NCBI GenBank assembly: GCA_903873355.1
Contig: CAIQOG010000404.1
Location: 1-5,259, forward strand
Reading direction: 5' to 3'
Source of the DNA: an uncultured Bacteroidales bacterium
GTDB lineage: Bacteria > Bacteroidota > Bacteroidia > Bacteroidales > Paludibacteraceae
Length of the DNA: 5,259 nucleotides
In this document: one piece after another, positions 1 through 5,259 of the stretch
Numbering within the stretch: the stretch's first letter is position 1
Layout: the number at the start of each line of letters is the position of its first letter
Notes under the pieces: model-generated
What the model was told of the DNA's origin: nothing
The model's input: only the letters and a program-made list of their open reading frames with translations
Database searches by the model: none
Position numbers and translations under genes: made by a program

Positions 1-128
1 ACACATATTTACCCGAATGCATAATTTTTTGCTTTTCGAGCAAATGTAAGTCAATTCAAATCAAAAAATCAAAGAACGAATCTATATGTGTGTATTACAA
101 TAAAATACAGACGTATGTTATAAGTTAA
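1..128. other. AT-rich stretch with no recognisable gene
   Basis: This left edge is AT-rich and shows no start codon followed by a plausible protein on the + strand. The frame of the sorting-domain remnant downstream stays open from about position 3 until TAA at 126-128, but its translation is rich in Lys, Ile, Ser and Cys and does not resemble the missing half of a sorting domain. A small 6-bp stem (TTTGCT at 28-33 with AGCAAA at 39-44) is present but has no terminator-like T-run after it. A minus-strand ATG at 22-20 could begin a gene leaving the window, but only seven codons are visible. I see nothing else here. Confidence 0.4.
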
Positions 129-296
129 CGCAACACTACTATTGTTCAAATAATAAACCTTGCAGGACAATTAGTATTGGAGAAACGCGTTTCAGATGCT
201 AATTCTATATCCGTAGCAGATCTACTTCCCGGAATTTATGTATGTAAAGTATCCTATAACAATAAGAATGAAATAAATAAGTTTATAAAAATTTAA
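129..296 (+). pseudogene. 3' remnant of a T9SS type A sorting-domain protein
   Basis: Reading from 129 to the TAA at 294-296 gives about 55 residues with the second half of a Bacteroidota type A C-terminal sorting domain. The run IVQIINLAGQLVLEK (the V.I.N..GQ strand) is followed by a linker, then LLPGIYVCKVSY (the L..GIY..K turn and strand), and it ends in the basic, hydrophobic tail NKFIKI. In intact proteins this module is recognised by the type IX secretion machinery and removed after export. There is no start codon. An in-frame TAA sits at 126-128, and the preceding YPNP part of the domain is absent in all forward frames. I infer the tail of a gene whose body was lost by deletion or rearrangement. 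A frameshift alone does not restore the missing half. The alternative, the end of an intact gene from further left, is excluded in this frame by the stop at 126. Confidence 0.65.
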
Positions 297-301
297 TAAA
301 T

Positions 302-1957
302 ATGATTATGAAAAAAAATATTTCCCTTTTAGTCATTGCATTAATTTGCAGCATTTTCTATACAGCAGCACAGGACTCGTTGTATATTGTAAAATCTGAT
401 TCGTCAGTTTTGAGAATAGGGTTTAATCAGATATTACGTATTTCATTTATGAAACCTCAGGAACTAGGAACTTTTACAGATGTTGAGGGCAATGTATATA
501 AAACCGTAAATATTGGAACACAAACCTGGATGGTGGAAAATCTGAGAACCACTCATTATAGAAATGGAGATCCGATTACTAACATTACAGATAGTGTTGC
601 ATGGAATGTTGCCAATCAAACGAAAACAGGAGGAGCATGGTGCGACTACAATAACCAGAGTGCAAGCGGTGCAAAATATGGTCATCTCTACAACTGGCAA
701 GCTGCTATAGATAGCAGAAACTTAGCTCCAGCAGGATGGCATCTTCCATCTGCTGCTGAATGGACAACACTTATCGATTTTCTGGGAGGAGAAGCTGTAG
801 CGGGAGGTAAAATGAAAGAAGCAGGCACGTTAAACTGGCAAAGCCCGAATACAGGTGCAACCAACGAGTCGGGGTTCTGTGGATTACCCGCCGGAGGTCG
901 AAGCTATGAAGGTGGATTCTTTAGTCAAGGGCAATATACCACTTGGTTAAGCACCACCGTATATAACTCAAGCTTCATCAAAACAGTTGGTCTAACCTAC
1001 GATTTAGAAAAAGCATTACCTGGAGACCAAATGAACGACATGGGTTATTCTGTTCGTTGCATTAAGGATGTATTTGTAGCAACTACCACAACCATACACA
1101 CTACCAACGCAACAACAATAGCAGCCGTCACAGCAACTTGTGGTGGTGATATTACATCAGATGGTGGATCAACCATTACCGCAAGAGGTATCTGCTGGAG
1201 CACTTCGCTAGCTCCTACGGTTTATTTATCTACTAAAACCACAGAATCGGGAACTCTTGGCGTATTTACAAGCTCAATGGCAAATTTGACATCCAGTACG
1301 ATTTATCATGTTAGGGCTTATGCCACTAACAGCTCCGGTACTGCCTATGGTAATGAAATCACATTTACGACAGGTGTAGGTGATAACGATGGAAATCTTT
1401 ACACAACAGTAAAAATTGGAACACAAACCTGGATGGTGCAAAATCTGAGAACCACTCATTACAGAAATGGCGACCTTATTCCAAATATAACCAGTCCACT
1501 CACATGGCCAAGCCTATCCACTGGTGCGTGGTGCGATTATGGAGACAGTAATGTCTATGGTCATCTTTACAATTGCTTTGCAGCGATTGATCCGCGCAAT
1601 ATTGCTCCTGTAGGTTGGCATGTGCCATCAGATGCTGAATGGACTACATTGACAGATTACTGTGGAGGTGAGATGACTGCAGGTATCAAACTAAAAGATG
1701 CCAGCAATCAAATTTGGAAATATGGTGCAGGTTCGCCATCTGTTACTAACGAAACAGGATTCACCGCACTTCCGGGTGGCATTATCTCTGCTGGCTATTT
1801 TAAAAACTTAACTTCTGCTGGCTATTGGTGGAGTAGTACTCAAGCCCCAAATTATGGGTTTTACTGGGCAAAAATAGTGGGAAATGAGAACAACAATTTC
1901 TTCAGATACGAACAGGATCCCAAATCAGGCATGTCTGTCAGATTAATTAAGGATTAA
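302..1957 (+). CDS. Exported double-FISUMP domain protein with fibronectin-III-like linker
   Basis: This complete 551-residue protein is predicted to be exported through Sec. Residues 1-23 form a signal peptide (basic MKK, then hydrophobic ISLLVIALICSIFYTAA). Residues 24-56 contain a DSLYIVKSDSSV...ILRISF segment typical of the mature N termini of Bacteroidota surface proteins. The first FISUMP domain spans about residues 59-256, with DVEGNVYKTVNIGTQTWMVENL, GHLYNW, APAGWHLPSAAEWTTL, and the end GYSVRCIKD. Residues 258-357 form a fibronectin-III-like linker (ARGICWSTS, YHVRAYATNSSGTAYGNEITFTT). The second FISUMP domain spans about 361-551, with the usual GYWWSST and GMSVRLIKD ending. In the first domain the expected WWSS is degenerate (TTWLSTT). 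There is no C-terminal sorting domain, so the final location is uncertain. The family is probably surface-associated and of unproven function. The start may be ATG 308 (third codon) rather than 302, since it gives a cleaner signal peptide; no Shine-Dalgarno supports either. The gene follows the sorting-domain remnant by five bases and ends just before a hairpin. Confidence 0.9.
   Translation: MIMKKNISLLVIALICSIFYTAAQDSLYIVKSDSSVLRIGFNQILRISFMKPQELGTFTDVEGNVYKTVNIGTQTWMVENLRTTHYRNGDPITNITDSVAWNVANQTKTGGAWCDYNNQSASGAKYGHLYNWQAAIDSRNLAPAGWHLPSAAEWTTLIDFLGGEAVAGGKMKEAGTLNWQSPNTGATNESGFCGLPAGGRSYEGGFFSQGQYTTWLSTTVYNSSFIKTVGLTYDLEKALPGDQMNDMGYSVRCIKDVFVATTTTIHTTNATTIAAVTATCGGDITSDGGSTITARGICWSTSLAPTVYLSTKTTESGTLGVFTSSMANLTSSTIYHVRAYATNSSGTAYGNEITFTTGVGDNDGNLYTTVKIGTQTWMVQNLRTTHYRNGDLIPNITSPLTWPSLSTGAWCDYGDSNVYGHLYNCFAAIDPRNIAPVGWHVPSDAEWTTLTDYCGGEMTAGIKLKDASNQIWKYGAGSPSVTNETGFTALPGGIISAGYFKNLTSAGYWWSSTQAPNYGFYWAKIVGNENNNFFRYEQDPKSGMSVRLIKD
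512..567 (+). repeat. Intragenic direct repeat, copy 1 (FISUMP core)
   Basis: This 56-base block encodes the IGTQTWMVENLRTTHYRNG core of the first FISUMP domain. It matches positions 1415-1470 at 54 of 56 bases. The differences are one G/C (Glu versus Gln) and one silent T/C. The surrounding parts of the two domains are visibly more diverged. Confidence 0.9.
1415..1470 (+). repeat. Intragenic direct repeat, copy 2 (FISUMP core)
   Basis: This is the second copy of the 56-base block at 512-567, 903 bases downstream and in the same reading frame, encoding the core of the second FISUMP domain. A more diverged equivalent lies in the last gene from 4481 (ATTGGCAGTCAAACCTGGAT onward). Confidence 0.9.
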
Positions 1958-1969
1958 ATATTAAAAAAT

Positions 1970-2011
1970 GATTAGTACTAAAAAATCAATAATGGTTTTT
2001 CAGTACTAATC
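1970..2011. terminator. Strong stem-loop after the double-FISUMP gene, possible terminator
   Basis: GATTAGTACTAAAAAA at 1970-1985 pairs with TTTTTCAGTACTAATC at 1996-2011, giving a 16-bp stem with a single A-C mismatch and a 10-base loop. It begins 13 bases after the stop codon at 1955-1957, the usual place for an intrinsic terminator. No T-run follows on the + strand, where the sequence continues TATAAGCTCG. Read on the minus strand the hairpin is followed by ATTTTTTAATATT, so the canonical terminator form faces the other way, although no minus-strand gene is evident. It may act as an mRNA 3'-end stabiliser or a weak bidirectional terminator. Confidence 0.55.
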
Positions 2012-2193
2012 TATAAGCTCGATATTGAACCTCAAACAGAAAAACATTCTATTATTGGTTCTCCAACTATATATCTTTTTAGATAATAAGAGTATAAATT
2101 CCTTGAGAGAAACTGAAATGAAAGAAATGGTTTGATAATCGTATGGCAATAAAAACCACATTTAATAAAGTTTATATAAGTTAGATATTTATT

Positions 2194-2304
2194 GACCCCC
2201 AAACCCCCAAATGGGGGCTTAAGAGTGAAATCAGGGGACTTTTTACATCTATCAAAAAATTCAAAAACTACGTCTTAAAGGCTCCATTTGGGGGTTTGGG
2301 GGTC
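2194..2304. repeat. REPIN/MITE-like palindromic element with 21-bp inverted arms
   Basis: The left arm at 2194-2214 begins GACCCCCAAACCCCC and is perfectly complementary to the right arm at 2284-2304, which ends GGGGGTTTGGGGGTC. A 69-base AT-rich spacer lies between them. Pairing resumes inside the arms, where TTAAGA at 2219-2224 matches TCTTAA at 2273-2278. Each arm also folds on itself: CCCCC 2204-2208 pairs with GGGGG 2213-2217 across AAAT, and the right arm forms a weaker equivalent. Two self-folding palindromes in opposite orientation are the layout of REPINs (paired REP sequences) or a small MITE. C-run/A-run palindromes of this type are, to my recollection, common between genes in Bacteroidota. 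No target-site duplication is clear and no mobilising transposase is in the window. The element ends 53 bases before the next gene, so it could also influence transcription or mRNA structure there. Confidence 0.7.
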
Positions 2305-2357
2305 GAAGATAAAATTGATAAAAACTAAGAAAAAAGAATAACCTTTCAACTTATATA

Positions 2358-3224
2358 ATGCCTAATAAAAGTATGAGATATGAAAAAAAAATTACACTAA
2401 TCATTTTGACAGTAGTCATTTTTGCCAATCAAGCACACTCGCAAGTCATCAATGGAAATTTTGAATCGGGGCGTAACTCGGGTTGGTCAGAGTATTCACA
2501 AGGGAATTACAGCTTGATTTCAACTGGTGCCACTTTTAATTCAGCGGAAATAACTCCGGCAGTTATACCACGCTCCGGCAACTGGATGGCACGAATTGGA
2601 GGTTTCAGTTATGAGATAAATTACATCTATCAAACCTTTAACTTACCTAATGTCAAGCCATTGTATCTTTCGTTTTTTGTTCAAACACGCTCGGCAAATA
2701 CTTCTGAGTGTGGAGGACTTTTTGTTGGAGCAAAAACATCCATATTTGTCAATAATCAGGTGATATCATCCAATTATTTATGTCAGTATAATGATTTGTA
2801 TCAATGGACTCAGTACTTTGTAGATATGACTGCTTTAGCAGGTCAAGCCGTTCAGGTGGCTTTTAAAGCAGAATCTGCCAACGGCGTGTGGTCATTTTTG
2901 TATATTGATGATGTAAGTATCACAAACAGTACTGACATTCACGAAATTCAATCAAACAATTCGATTGAATTAGAACAGAATTATCCAAACCCATTTAATT
3001 CCGTCACTAATTTTAAATACGCTGTTGCTACCGATGAATTTGTAACACTAAAAGTGTATGACATTACCGGAAATGAAATATGCACATTGGTGAATGAAAA
3101 GAAAACTGCCGGTACTTATGAGATAGCCTGGAATGCATCTGCATTCAGAAGTGGCATTTATTTTAGCAAACTGAGTGTAGGTAACACTGTGATTAGCAAA
3201 AAACTTATTTTACTAAGACAATAA
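2358..3224 (+). CDS. Secreted T9SS type A sorting-domain protein with beta-rich putative binding module
   Basis: This complete 288-residue exported protein probably starts the three-gene operon. Residues 7-29 form a signal peptide (RYEKK, hydrophobic ITLIILTVVIFA, cleavage near AHSQ). The mature part begins VINGNFESGRNSGWSEYS, and residues 30-190 contain NWMARIGG, YIYQTFNLP, YLSFFVQT and the closing YIDDVSI. This pattern is seen in galactose-binding-like or carbohydrate-binding jelly-roll modules; it is recognised by motif only, so ligand binding is inference. Residues 205-288 are a textbook FlgD-like sorting domain: LEQNYPNPFN, LKVYDITGNEICTLVNE, AGTYEIAWNA, SGIYFSKLSVG and the basic tail KKLILLRQ. 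The T9SS would export the protein across the outer membrane and cleave this tail. ATG 2373 (residue 6) is an equally credible start and leaves a shorter, more typical signal peptide; neither start has a Shine-Dalgarno. The next gene starts 37 bases downstream. Confidence 0.88.
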   Translation: MPNKSMRYEKKITLIILTVVIFANQAHSQVINGNFESGRNSGWSEYSQGNYSLISTGATFNSAEITPAVIPRSGNWMARIGGFSYEINYIYQTFNLPNVKPLYLSFFVQTRSANTSECGGLFVGAKTSIFVNNQVISSNYLCQYNDLYQWTQYFVDMTALAGQAVQVAFKAESANGVWSFLYIDDVSITNSTDIHEIQSNNSIELEQNYPNPFNSVTNFKYAVATDEFVTLKVYDITGNEICTLVNEKKTAGTYEIAWNASAFRSGIYFSKLSVGNTVISKKLILLRQ

Positions 3225-3261
3225 GCCTCACCCCAATATTAATTACAAAAAGATAACGAAA

Positions 3262-3759
3262 ATGAAAAAAGGATTATTTAAATTATGCATTCTGCTTTTG
3301 CTCAGCATTAGCATTATGGAGGTACAGGCACAAAATGCTGTGTCTGCAACTGGTGGTATTGCTTCGGGAAGCCGAGGTTCTGTGAGCTATTCTGTAGGGC
3401 TGGTCGATTACAGCACCAGCACCAGCTCGGGTGGGTCTGTTTCACAAGGCGTGCAGCAAGCATATACAATTTCTTATGTTACAGGATTGGAAGTAGCCAA
3501 AGGAATAAGTCTTTCGGTTTCTGCTTACCCAAATCCTACAACTGACTTTCTGATACTCAAAGTAGATATTACTTCTACTCTAAACAATCAATCATTGAGT
3601 TATCAGCTAGTTGAAGCAAGTGGAAAAGTTTTAGAAAGCAAGAAATTACAAAGCAACCCAACAAGCATAGATATGCACAATTTTGTGAAGGCAGCCTACT
3701 TTCTGAAAGTGATAGAAGGAAACAAAGAAATAAAAACATTCAAAATAATAAAAAATTAA
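3262..3759 (+). CDS. Short secreted protein with T9SS type A sorting domain
   Basis: This complete 165-residue protein has a signal peptide at residues 1-23 (MKKGLFKLCILLLLSISIM, cleavage after VQA). The small module at residues 24-70 reads NAVSATGGIASGSRGSVSYS through SQGVQQAYTI; this Gly/Ser-rich, beta-like leader recurs in Bacteroidota T9SS substrates. A type A sorting domain occupies about residues 84-165, with VSAYPNPTTDFLILKV, YQLVEASGKVLESKKL, a degenerate AAYFLKV in place of L..GIY..KV, and the basic end IKTFKIIKN. Apart from the sorting domain there are only about 60 mature residues, so it has almost no passenger and no visible catalytic residues. It lies 37 bases after the previous gene and its stop overlaps the ribosome-binding site of the next, so the three are probably cotranscribed. 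A role as a small surface component or partner of the next protein is inference. Confidence 0.88.
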   Translation: MKKGLFKLCILLLLSISIMEVQAQNAVSATGGIASGSRGSVSYSVGLVDYSTSTSSGGSVSQGVQQAYTISYVTGLEVAKGISLSVSAYPNPTTDFLILKVDITSTLNNQSLSYQLVEASGKVLESKKLQSNPTSIDMHNFVKAAYFLKVIEGNKEIKTFKIIKN

Positions 3760-3763
3760 GGAG
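3758..3763 (+). promoter_or_regulatory. Shine-Dalgarno AAGGAG overlapping the upstream stop codon
   Basis: AAGGAG lies nine bases before the ATG at 3773 and shares its first two bases with the TAA stop at 3757-3759. It supports that ATG as the start and suggests translational coupling of the last two genes. None of the other starts in the window has such a site, in keeping with the usual weakness of Shine-Dalgarno signals in Bacteroidota. Confidence 0.75.
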
Positions 3764-3772
3764 AGTTATAGT

Positions 3773-5259
3773 ATGAAAAAAGTAATTACAATTTTAGCTG
3801 CAGTCATCCAAACTGCAAGTGTTTGTGCTTTCAATTACAGCATTTCCTTTACTGGCAGCAACTCAAGCAGCATTTTAGGAATCGTAGAAGTGAAAAATCT
3901 CACCAAAGGTACAAGCGTTAATGTGCCGGCGGGCAACACCCTGAATTTAACTGATGGGGTATCCTCAGTGGAATCGGTAAATGCCGGTTTCGAAGGCTTG
4001 GTTATTTATCCGAACCCGATGAAAGAAAAATCAACGGTATCATTCCTTGCCACTCAAGCAGGCCACATTCAAATTAATGTTTTTGGAGTTGATGGCAGAA
4101 ATCTGGCAAATTTAAGCAGTTTCATTGCAATTGGCAATAATTCATTTCAACTGTCGTTGGCACCCGGAGCTTATTTACTTAAAGTGGATGGCAATGGATA
4201 TTCTTATGCTTCGAGGGTTATCAGTCAATCAAACAGCAAGGATAAACCAACAATTACTTTCATTGCTAATCAAAATACAATACCTAACCAAGTACAAAAA
4301 GCCAAGTCTGATGCAGGTGTTATCACAATGGCATATTCTACTGGCGACCAATTACATTACAAAGGCATTTCGGGAAATTATTCCACCATAGTTACCGATG
4401 TGCCAACCAGTAGTAAAACTATAAATTTTGACTTTGTAGAGTGCACCGATGCCGACGGAAATAATTACACAACCGTTACTATTGGCAGTCAAACCTGGAT
4501 GGTAGAAATTCTAAAAACTACCAAATACAATGATGGTACAGCCATTCCATTGGTGACAGATAATATGGCTTGGGGAGCTTTAACTACTCCCGGATATTGC
4601 TGGTACAACAATGACGCAACAACCAACAAAAGCACTTATGGGGCTTTGTATAATTGGTATGCTGTAAACACTGCCAAGTTAGCTCCTGCGGGCTGGCACG
4701 TACCCGCCGATGCCGAATGGACCACACTTGAAAGCTATGTGAGTGCCAACCTTGGTGCTTCTGGCTCTGTAGCCAAAGCATTGGCTGCTACTACCAATTG
4801 GGCAAGCTACACAACAACTGGTACAGTAGGAGACGATTTAACGTTAAATAATAGTTCTGGCTTTACAGCGCTGCCGGGTGGTGATCGTTACTTCGATGGG
4901 GCATATTTCGCCTACATTGGGAACAACGGTTACTGGTGGAGTTCTACCGAGGCCAGTTCCTCTAATGCCTGGAGTAGAACCTTACACTACTATAACTACG
5001 ATCTCTACAGGTTCGACTGTTCGAAGAGTTTTGGGTTTTCAGTACGTTGTTTGCGTAATGAAGCACCAAGCCTTAGTACCACAGCAGCATCAAATGTAGC
5101 TGCATGCTATGCAACAACTGGTGGTAATATAACTTTCGATGGGGCTGCAATAGTTACAGCTCGTGGTGTGTGCTGGAGTACAAGCCCAAGCCCAACCATC
5201 GCCAATAATAAAACTTCCGATGGTACAGGTTCAGGCATATTTAGCAGTTCGTTGACAGA
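3773..5259 (+). CDS. FISUMP domain protein with N-terminal sorting-like module (partial, 3' end outside window)
   Basis: The frame is open from ATG 3773 to the window edge, giving 495 codons plus two bases. The gene is cut only by the window. Residues 1-19 form a signal peptide (MKKVITILAAVIQTASVCA). Residues 20-70 are a beta-rich segment (YSISFTGSNSSS, VEVKNLTKGTSVNVPAG). Residues 72-151 resemble a type A sorting domain: FEGLVIYPNPMKEKSTVSF, INVFGVDGRNLANL, LAPGAYLLKVDGNGYSYASR. It sits near the N terminus, where it cannot act as the usual C-terminal signal. Residues 152-222 form a linker (YSTGDQLHYKGISG, IVTDVPTSSKTINFDF). The FISUMP domain spans about 224-428, with CTDADGNNYTTVTIGSQTW, ALYNWYAV, APAGWHVPADAEWTTL, SGFTALPGG, GYWWSSTEAS and GFSVRCLRN. 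A fibronectin-III-like segment starts at 431 (ATTGGNITFDG, VTARGVCWSTS), as in the gene at 302. More FISUMP or fibronectin units, or a C-terminal sorting domain, may follow beyond the edge. Surface location is likely; function is unproven. Confidence 0.88.
   Translation, partial: MKKVITILAAVIQTASVCAFNYSISFTGSNSSSILGIVEVKNLTKGTSVNVPAGNTLNLTDGVSSVESVNAGFEGLVIYPNPMKEKSTVSFLATQAGHIQINVFGVDGRNLANLSSFIAIGNNSFQLSLAPGAYLLKVDGNGYSYASRVISQSNSKDKPTITFIANQNTIPNQVQKAKSDAGVITMAYSTGDQLHYKGISGNYSTIVTDVPTSSKTINFDFVECTDADGNNYTTVTIGSQTWMVEILKTTKYNDGTAIPLVTDNMAWGALTTPGYCWYNNDATTNKSTYGALYNWYAVNTAKLAPAGWHVPADAEWTTLESYVSANLGASGSVAKALAATTNWASYTTTGTVGDDLTLNNSSGFTALPGGDRYFDGAYFAYIGNNGYWWSSTEASSSNAWSRTLHYYNYDLYRFDCSKSFGFSVRCLRNEAPSLSTTAASNVAACYATTGGNITFDGAAIVTARGVCWSTSPSPTIANNKTSDGTGSGIFSSSLT

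Larger units (their letters stand above)
1958..2357. other. 400-base intergenic region with hairpin and palindromic element
   Basis: This gap separates the double-FISUMP gene from the downstream three-gene cluster. It holds a hairpin at 1970-2011 and an inverted-repeat element at 2194-2304, both listed separately. The stretch 2012-2193 is AT-rich, with no open frame of interest, no tRNA-like structure and no convincing Bacteroidota promoter; TATCTTTT at 2072-2079 is one base off the TAnnTTTG box but lacks a correctly spaced upstream TTG. The promoter of the downstream operon is expected somewhere between 2012 and 2357, but I cannot place it. Confidence 0.6.

Noticed and set aside
1..22. Possible minus-strand gene start (ATG at 22-20) leaving the window
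   Set aside because: Only seven codons are visible, with no ribosome-binding site or promoter, so it cannot be supported.
28..44. Small stem-loop TTTGCT/AGCAAA
   Set aside because: Six base pairs in AT-rich DNA without a T-run after it or a neighbouring gene end is easily expected by chance.
464..700. Minus-strand open frame of 78 codons, and a similar one at 1274-1459
   Set aside because: Both lie antisense to the FISUMP domains of the 302 gene. Their shared residues arise only because the sense DNA is repeated, and neither looks like a real protein.
2072..2079. TATCTTTT as a Bacteroidota -7 promoter box
   Set aside because: It has one mismatch to TAnnTTTG, the nearest upstream TTG (2055-2057) is too close, and the downstream gene starts nearly 280 bases away.
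2194..2304. CRISPR array, riboswitch or complete insertion sequence
   Set aside because: There are only two arms, inverted rather than direct, with a single spacer. No transposase is encoded and there is no known aptamer pattern.
3408..3426. AGCACC tandem repeat in the short secreted protein gene as a phase-variable tract
   Set aside because: There are only about two and a half units. It encodes part of an ordinary Ser/Thr-rich segment and is too short to suggest slippage.
4125..4391. Other open frames inside the last gene (4125-4391 and 4878-5099 on +, 4584-4781 on -)
   Set aside because: They overlap a continuous reading frame from 3773 with clear FISUMP and signal peptide motifs, and their own translations show no domain or signal.

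Overview
The window looks like chromosomal sequence from a member of the phylum Bacteroidota, plausibly Bacteroidales. The basis is a dense set of exported proteins carrying Fibrobacter succinogenes major paralogous domains (FISUMP, TIGR02145 / Fib_succ_major) and type IX secretion (T9SS) type A sorting modules, AT-rich DNA, and start codons that mostly lack a Shine-Dalgarno sequence. Genus cannot be judged from the sequence. All genes lie on the + strand, and no enzyme, transposase, RNA gene or CRISPR array was found.

Layout: positions 1-128 hold no recognisable gene. Positions 129-296 encode the last ~55 residues of a T9SS sorting domain with no start and no front half, so this is a gene remnant. 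Five bases later comes a complete 551-residue protein (302-1957) built as signal peptide, FISUMP, fibronectin-III-like linker, FISUMP. A 400-base intergenic region (1958-2357) follows. It holds a strong hairpin just after the stop codon and a 111-bp palindromic, REPIN/MITE-like element (2194-2304) with perfect 21-bp inverted arms.

The second half looks like one operon: a 288-residue protein with a beta-rich, possibly carbohydrate-binding module and a classic FlgD-like T9SS sorting domain (2358-3224); a short 165-residue protein with a small N-terminal module and a T9SS sorting domain (3262-3759); and a large FISUMP protein that runs off the right edge (3773-5259, at least 495 residues). The last gene starts 13 bases after the previous stop, and its AAGGAG ribosome-binding site overlaps that stop codon, suggesting coupled translation. 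It carries a sorting-domain-like module near its N terminus rather than its C terminus.

Together the genes appear to encode cell-surface or secreted proteins, probably exported through Sec and, for those with a C-terminal sorting domain, through the T9SS. Functions beyond this (adhesion, glycan binding) are inference. I see no convincing evidence of a wholly new system. The points most worth a second look are the N-terminally placed sorting-like module, the REPIN-like element, the near-identical 56-base block repeated inside the first FISUMP gene, and the possibility that FISUMP C termini are diversified.
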